Shown: piece by piece, positions 8,701-10,670 of the stretch
Position numbering within the stretch: position 1 is the first letter of the stretch
How the letters are laid out: each line of letters opens with the position of its first letter
Assembly: GCA_002726395.1 (NCBI GenBank)
Contig: PBTA01000022.1
Location: 16,280 to 26,949 of the forward strand
Reading direction: 5' to 3'
DNA from: Methanobacteriota archaeon
Lineage (GTDB): Archaea; Thermoplasmatota; Poseidoniia; Poseidoniales; Poseidoniaceae
DNA length: 10,670 nt
Made by a program: the position numbers and the translations under genes
Notes under the pieces: generated by a model
Told to the model about the DNA's origin: nothing
The model's database searches: none
The model's input: the letters and a program-made list of their open reading frames with translations, nothing else

Positions 8701-9529
8701 GATTGGTGACTTGTCCGGTAGCATAGTCTAATCCTGCAGATCTAAGTAGCCACATGTCGCTGTCGAAGCAGGTTCCGCCGCCACCAAGTCCACCGCCAAC
8801 TTGTGATTCGCCCCAATCTCCGGCAGTAAATGCGCGATAGGTATTTTGTTGGGCAGGACCTAAGTTAGTGATGATACCTTGTGTGTTTGAGGTTATTGGG
8901 CCAAGATAGGTTACGACTCTTTGGGTAGTAATATCTGCTTGTAGGTCTAATACCATAACGTCATCATTACCGTCGTCGTTGAGGTCAGCAACTTCTAGGT
9001 CCCAAGCCCAAAAGTGAGTAAATCTTGCTCCAATTGACCAAGTTTTCTCATTGCAGCCGCCGTTTTCGATAATAGTTACGTTACCTGGTTCACCTGCTGG
9101 CGAGCCATCTTCATTCGTTTTGAACGGATTGTTTCTTTGGAAGATAACTATGTCATCAACACCGTCGTTGGTAAAGTCACCAACTTCGATAAATTGTACA
9201 TTAGAAAATTCATCCCAATCTGCATTCCGGTCTTGATTAGCAGTAACCCAAATATCTTGTCGTTCGGAAAAATCACCGTTACCATCATTCCACAGAACTG
9301 TAATGGTATGAGTACCATCTGTAGCAATCGCAATATCGTTGTGAGTGTCACAATTGAAATCGCCAATAGCAACATCGTGTGGGTCACGATTTGTGGTATA
9401 CGTTCTTGCTTGAGATGCACTTGCTGTGGTTGCTAAAGCGGCAGTTGTTGATAATACCATCAGTAAACAAAGCATAATACTTCTTGCGCGGGCCTTGAAG
9501 AGATTGTCTTGGGAAAACATCGTCATCAC
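2723..9529 (-). CDS. Giant secreted, membrane-anchored mosaic surface protein (FG-GAP propeller, MAM-like, GATase1-like and PKD/Ig-like domains, C-terminal TM)
   Basis: A 2268-residue cell-surface protein of unknown ligand. Residue numbers count the GTG at 9529 as 1; the ATGs at 9526 or 9520 are likelier real starts. A signal peptide covers about 11-38 (KARAR, hydrophobic core, ASA cleavage site). FG-GAP/VCBS units with DxDxDG-type calcium loops lie at about 52, 113, 177, 321 and 372, with a weaker one at 441, giving a propeller of about 45-487. A CARDB/Ig-like segment (498-545) leads into a MAM-like jelly roll (555-813), and the pair recurs (882-930 and 935-1192). Ig-like segments follow (1195-1385). 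Then come a ThuA/GATase1-like domain (1386-1630), beta domains (1640-1770), a PKD-like domain (1770-1925) and an Ig-like domain (1930-2072). A small two-Cys segment (2073-2098) and an acidic linker precede the membrane helix at 2128-2150, stopped by RR. A 118-residue Gln/Ala/Tyr-rich cytoplasmic tail ends the protein. It has its own TATA promoter. Adhesion or polymer binding is inferred; no protease active site was seen. Confidence 0.93.
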   Translation of the reverse strand: MMTMFSQDNLFKARARSIMLCLLMVLSTTAALATTASASQARTYTTNRDPHDVAIGDFNCDTHNDIAIATDGTHTITVLWNDGNGDFSERQDIWVTANQDRNADWDEFSNVQFIEVGDFTNDGVDDIVIFQRNNPFKTNEDGSPAGEPGNVTIIENGGCNEKTWSIGARFTHFWAWDLEVADLNDDGNDDVMVLDLQADITTQRVVTYLGPITSNTQGIITNLGPAQQNTYRAFTAGDWGESQVGGGLGGGGTCFDSDMWLLRSAGLDYATGQVTNPGHDDNVSIVEFNCQTNTFPLTYTFSTTPGVGEHVINMQTETSSDLAVADLDGDGTADVLALNDADIENVTYVTSSTSGTWTSPQKAYFGPYISWTLTVADLNGDQQPDFINPTLAYQQNSTDSAGGTSSNFFLNYPTSIQVTLSDGSGGHLSPLSYAAGRRPHTAEVGQLAGGANSAPDIVVAHKNWRFGGWRDNFGWDGQYDTISVIEMDSQDLSVSGIEISPVDRSFGVVGEGLRDINVTVTNTGMNVLNGQSATLDVELKVVDELNSTNQTVYANDWDTPENVGACGSGCTWDYIDYVDGNHHWNEQTTPSSGSGTDPDESQADYSANYLNPTHFMWSGETKTNSTGGEWTGYGANWDEAMVLRDVDLTGSDRAFMSVELFQDLGFGALGSADTNGFVVGDVWDDLAMIEVGSEETGWSTISCPVTAYIEGACWSRTSMWGGFDTDRVIKENAYGGYAEGLYYYGIQSFNTFYAWNNFTDEGLGTFDLSPWAGETVDLRFRFRTGFEGSISDENESTWTGNDGFAFDNLTIFKQNTAFFPNVQNQQTQIQLNNLGPGQEYVANLQANFMNDTTYRISAVLSNNGWDEQVLNDEIVGYVTPFNLYDPALESIDYFEPGQLYAQGTYPISATTNNYGNTIVDFDVTATVFTADPDTVQCGNPGSDCIITFDNSTDGTRYTQSNNPKGTTYNDTLDCPSDLVFNSNSYWFGHPCQTATLGYGDAWENETMTITDIDLEDLESDFVSLSFEYYADTFFEVDSQGNIEPSDYMAVTVDFTKDSTDNTAIVYGQWNDYNEDGTCQIDEDGNGIVNETNPIDFEEIEYIGDPRTTDGLSGNWNVFFNSDRLVKTTTLDLTHLYVLNTTSPDSGEWDTQCISLADSTVDLNFDFFSDDDGRNGINDGFKGVGINNITLKEFTFVEDNSYSISRTSVDAEDSSTDLIAEHDFVSGVYMVEVETIFDNTTVGTNWYGNDELSTANNIKRVIFDVKSVDIVLSQPKRLACLDEVRQNCVLPIDSSLTHNWEMTATNGVLEGDYVFYMEVFDETTGSLAHSVSAGPAQSLLNGERIALSFTPWAGYQDGHTYNISYRAQLDDGTPSGDPVYFHATFADEVDIAILSDKTSGTSRIIEDIAANGMSYTQFAMNDWDDYFKTNWFTNFDKIILPWQDFNTAKDDGKAYYKTISDTVSNVDRKQVLVNFMSSGGTIQAHLAPHGTQTYGLQTNVEPRLPLGLVIDDKTNGAEITYADMEVYDEFHPIMNNIDENKFEVFTPVANSALDIGSEATSDVPKICSGNQNVASFQPIIRDSTSIEDVLLGICSYGQGGMIISTIDLEAKSGNASSSDFALLSNVLAYQVNDYPNPFGEMRDGTDILIDGVVPDPALGAGYATVYMKSNAQLTFSYQSDAQVSLQTDWLISGPTSWDLGTMAPGQIDHYTSPLFETESSPVMDFCKSIGTQGECKQGEQWTITLWLHDDNGHSRMLSVTVETNDANADAFNPIADAYVVMKDSYADNIEYVGTCSSLDNYPKYEITLDESGQLPIDFNAFNSTDPDALEGNGIERYEWEVLFDKPWDQAINVNANTYIQYESSLGVWQYTFGGYGVDENGESYAGRNLTYNPNTESPIQPIKIKLTVYDKSGKWDDDMEFCFDVKPQGFGDEPPVIEFTNWGDQQGYTNSFYNLSGFVVSGSDESDTYVEITWNESLLDQTDVRVRETAKGTKELAVLKNPVGTSDSFQLSLDIDRFHSNNPVDVIIYIRIYEFDPLKDSEKRWNAEQQLPLNDPNYVQLYNPSTITLSLPICRGVTVPDDVILADPEGKWIFINGECDWDGEYSLENGEWVAPSSNDGGDGAQSDSNIMVIGVGAVILILIVVLTLLFLRRSGGDGMDGDYKDFSLTGAFQEQDPVEQYVQQLIAQGYPEDTARSYAAQYAAQAGLTGGGAQPQQQATQAATPVATNPAMDAAYQQYYQQFITQGYDEQTAAAYAQQYAAAYIQQQG
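2744..2998 (-). repeat. Duplicated 27-residue QGY motif in the cytoplasmic tail of the giant protein
   Basis: Copy A (2918-2998, residues 2178-2204) and copy B (2744-2824, residues 2236-2262) align without gaps at 17 of 27 positions by hand. The shared pattern is QY-x-QQ-x-I-x-QGY-x-E-x-TA-x-x-YA-x-QYAA. A Gln/Ala/Pro/Thr linker of 31 residues separates them. The QGY-x-E-x-x-A core, flanked by two helix-forming stretches, recalls the turn of small UBA-like helical bundles, but this resemblance is weak and not a family assignment. Both copies lie after the membrane helix, so they should face the cytoplasm. Confidence 0.75.
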
Positions 9530-9569
9530 TTGTTAAGCCATATTAACTACCACTTTAATTCCTTTGGGC

Positions 9570-9586
9570 TTTTGTCTTTGACAAAA
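9570..9586 (-). promoter_or_regulatory. Perfect 7-3-7 palindrome in the 5' leader of the giant gene
   Basis: TTTTGTC (9570-9576), a TTT spacer, and GACAAAA (9580-9586) form a perfect inverted repeat. It lies between the TATA box at 9621-9628 and the start codon, roughly 12-29 bases after the expected transcription start. Such a site could bind a dimeric repressor as a roadblock, or fold as a short hairpin in the leader RNA. A second, smaller repeat, GTTAA/TTAAC (9532-9536 and 9543-9547), sits directly before the start codon. Confidence 0.45.
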
Positions 9587-9620
9587 CTACGCACATGCTT
9601 CGCAGTGAGGCGAAAAGATG

Positions 9621-9628
9621 TTTATAAA
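9621..9628 (-). promoter_or_regulatory. TATA box of the giant surface-protein gene
   Basis: TTTATAAA reads the same on both strands. On the minus strand it is preceded by the A-rich AGCAAATAGAA, which could serve as the BRE. It lies 16 bases past the stop of the upstream 224-residue gene. Transcription would be expected to begin about 25 bases downstream, near 9598, giving a leader of about 70 bases. The giant gene can therefore be expressed apart from the acnA unit. Confidence 0.6.
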
Positions 9629-9644
9629 TTCTATTTGCTCAAAT

Positions 9645-10319
9645 TCAGACTTTACCTGCTAGCCAACGGGGAGAGGGCCCCCAACCAACGGCATCCCCAC
9701 CATGTACTTTGACTAGTTTTCCAGCAGTGAATAATGATTCTAACCAAACCTCCAATGCAGTACCTTCACGCTTGCCCAGTTTGCTACTGGCTATTTCTTC
9801 AATATCGGAAGTTTTCAGAGCGGTAAAACCATAGTCTCTGACTACTATATTCATCAGTTCACGAAGCCAAGCCTCGGCCATTGGATCAATACTCAAAGTC
9901 CCTTGAACAGGTAATGGCTCATCTAATTCAGAAAAAATTTCCATCAACTCTATTGGGTCTGGTTTAGTTAAGTCATCAAGCCCAAGGGCGCGTAACTCTT
10001 TACTCAAATCTAATTCACCAATCGGTCTTCTAACTATGGGAATTCTTGACGGGTCTGGCGCAGGACCCATATCTAGGGGCTTCTCACCCAAGGAGTCATC
10101 ATCCAGTTCCTTAGCTGGGCCGGATTTGTTTTTGCTAGAAACCCCCGAGTTATTTGACGCCTTAACTTCTGAGCCCAAAGGCATCATCCAGCCAACGCCT
10201 TGCAAACCTAATTCGGATACTTTTTTGCGTACCCAATCAGCATCACCACGAAGTAAAACCTCAGCGTCATGTTCGTCGGAACGAAAGCGGTATTGGACAA
10301 ATCCTTTCAACTCCGCCAT
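9645..10319 (-). CDS. Conserved-looking hypothetical protein of two small domains joined by a charged linker
   Basis: A 224-residue protein I do not recognise. It has no signal peptide or membrane segment, so it should be cytosolic. Residues 1-49 look like a compact alpha/beta unit: a strand (FVQYRFRS), a second strand (AEVLLRG), a helix (DADWVRKKVSELGL) and a Gly/Trp turn (GVGWMMPLG). Residues 50-92 are a low-complexity Ser/Asn/Lys then Asp/Pro linker. Residues 95-135 hold helices separated by Pro. Residues about 145-222 look like a winged-helix-type unit: helices (AEAWLRELMNIVVRDYG, TSDIEEIASSKLG, ALEVWLESLFTAGKL) followed by a beta hairpin (LVKVHGGDAVGWGP). DNA or protein binding is possible but only inferred. 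The ATG has a good Shine-Dalgarno sequence, and the gene lies 39 bases after the aconitase stop with no TATA box between, so it probably shares that transcript. A function linked to aconitase is not shown. Confidence 0.82.
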   Translation of the reverse strand: MAELKGFVQYRFRSDEHDAEVLLRGDADWVRKKVSELGLQGVGWMMPLGSEVKASNNSGVSSKNKSGPAKELDDDSLGEKPLDMGPAPDPSRIPIVRRPIGELDLSKELRALGLDDLTKPDPIELMEIFSELDEPLPVQGTLSIDPMAEAWLRELMNIVVRDYGFTALKTSDIEEIASSKLGKREGTALEVWLESLFTAGKLVKVHGGDAVGWGPSPRWLAGKV

Positions 10320-10324
10320 GGTTA

Positions 10325-10330
10325 TTCCTC
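10325..10330 (-). promoter_or_regulatory. Shine-Dalgarno site of the 224-residue gene
   Basis: GAGGAA on the minus strand; the GAGG core ends seven bases before the ATG at 10319. It fixes the start codon of this gene and is the clearest ribosome binding site in the window; the other genes have weak or no such site. Confidence 0.65.
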
Positions 10331-10358
10331 GAACTTTCTTGCCTTCAAATTGGCGATG

Positions 10359-10670
10359 TTATTTTGCTAGTTGCCGCAGAACAGTATGCAATATACCACC
10401 ATTACGATAATAATCAACTTCTACTGGAGTATCAAGCCTTACTTGTGCCTCAAAAGCAAGTGAGGTCCCGTCAAGTCTTGTTGCTGTTATTGTCAACATT
10501 TGCAATGGTTGAACGTCATTTGTTACCGGAACATCATACATTTCAGAACCGTCAAGGCCTAAACTTTCATGACTTTCGCCTTCTTTGAATGTTAAAGGCA
10601 ATACACCCATTCCGACCAAATTGGAACGATGTATTCGTTCAAATGAAGTGGCAATTACTGCTTTTACTCC
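10359..10670 (-). CDS. acnA: Aconitate hydratase, AcnA/IRP1 type, C-terminal part (gene continues past the window)
   Basis: Only the last 103 codons and the TAA (10359-10361) are inside the window; the frame is open to the right edge. Aconitase is a cytosolic 4Fe-4S enzyme that interconverts citrate and isocitrate in the TCA cycle. The visible part is the end of the swivel domain. It contains the hallmark SFERIHRSN followed by LVGMGVLPLTF, then LGLDGSEMYDV, a TRLDG turn, and RLDTPVEVDYYRNGGILHTVLRQL. This closely parallels the end of bacterial AcnA (RIDTATELTYYQNDGILHYV). The pattern separates it from the AcnB branch and from LeuC/LeuD isopropylmalate isomerase. The cysteines that hold the cluster lie in the missing upstream part and cannot be checked here. 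It is followed 39 bases later by the 224-residue gene, probably in one transcript. Confidence 0.95.
   Translation of the reverse strand, partial: GVKAVIATSFERIHRSNLVGMGVLPLTFKEGESHESLGLDGSEMYDVPVTNDVQPLQMLTITATRLDGTSLAFEAQVRLDTPVEVDYYRNGGILHTVLRQLAK

Noticed and set aside
2717..9436. Many 60-105-residue open frames opposite or within the giant gene
   Set aside because: All lie inside a 6.8-kb frame that has signal peptide, domain motifs and a membrane helix; none shows recognisable motifs, a ribosome site or its own spacing.
9533..9541. Two-codon upstream frame (ATG GCT TAA) just before the giant gene's start
   Set aside because: Such a tiny frame is expected by chance in AT-rich sequence and has no ribosome site.
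1..10670. Search for tRNA, rRNA, CRISPR arrays, insertion sequences and phage or defence genes
   Set aside because: No direct-repeat/spacer pattern, terminal inverted repeats, transposase motifs or RNA gene signatures were seen. The window reads as ordinary chromosome around one unusual surface-protein gene.

Overview
The window most likely comes from a planktonic marine archaeon of the Poseidoniales / Marine Group II type (Euryarchaeota, Thermoplasmatota side). This rests on several signs: a short archaeal-type S-adenosylhomocysteinase, a TATA-box promoter, tightly packed genes, moderate-to-low GC, and a very large Ser/Thr/Asn/Asp-rich secreted protein held by a C-terminal membrane helix. 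The lineage call is inference; no rRNA or other marker gene is present.

Layout. Positions 1-305 (+) hold the 3' end of a gene coding for an Arg/Gly/Asp-rich tail made of 18-residue tandem repeats. It is followed 25 bases later by a TPR protein with a transmembrane hairpin (331-1389, +). The rest is on the minus strand. Read in the direction of transcription it runs: the end of aconitase (10670-10359), an unrecognised 224-residue protein (10319-9645), a 115-base gap with a clear TATA box and a perfect 7-3-7 palindrome, a giant surface protein of about 2,267 residues (9529-2723), a 67-base gap, and S-adenosylhomocysteinase (2655-1390). The stop codons of the TPR gene and the hydrolase gene abut, so there is no intergenic space between the convergent units.

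How the genes fit together. Aconitase (TCA cycle) and S-adenosylhomocysteinase (methyl cycle) are housekeeping enzymes. Between them sits the giant gene, 64% of the window. It encodes a signal peptide, an FG-GAP/VCBS beta-propeller, two copies of an Ig-like plus MAM-like jelly-roll module, a glutamine-amidotransferase-like (ThuA-type) domain without an obvious nucleophile, PKD/Ig-like domains, one membrane helix, and a Cys-free cytoplasmic tail with a duplicated QGY motif. It looks like a cell-surface adhesion or ligand-binding protein with its own promoter and 5' leader. The most interesting points are its domain order, the duplicated cytoplasmic motif, and the palindrome in its leader. No tRNA, rRNA, CRISPR array, insertion sequence or attachment site was seen, and no gene-free stretch reaches 300 bases.
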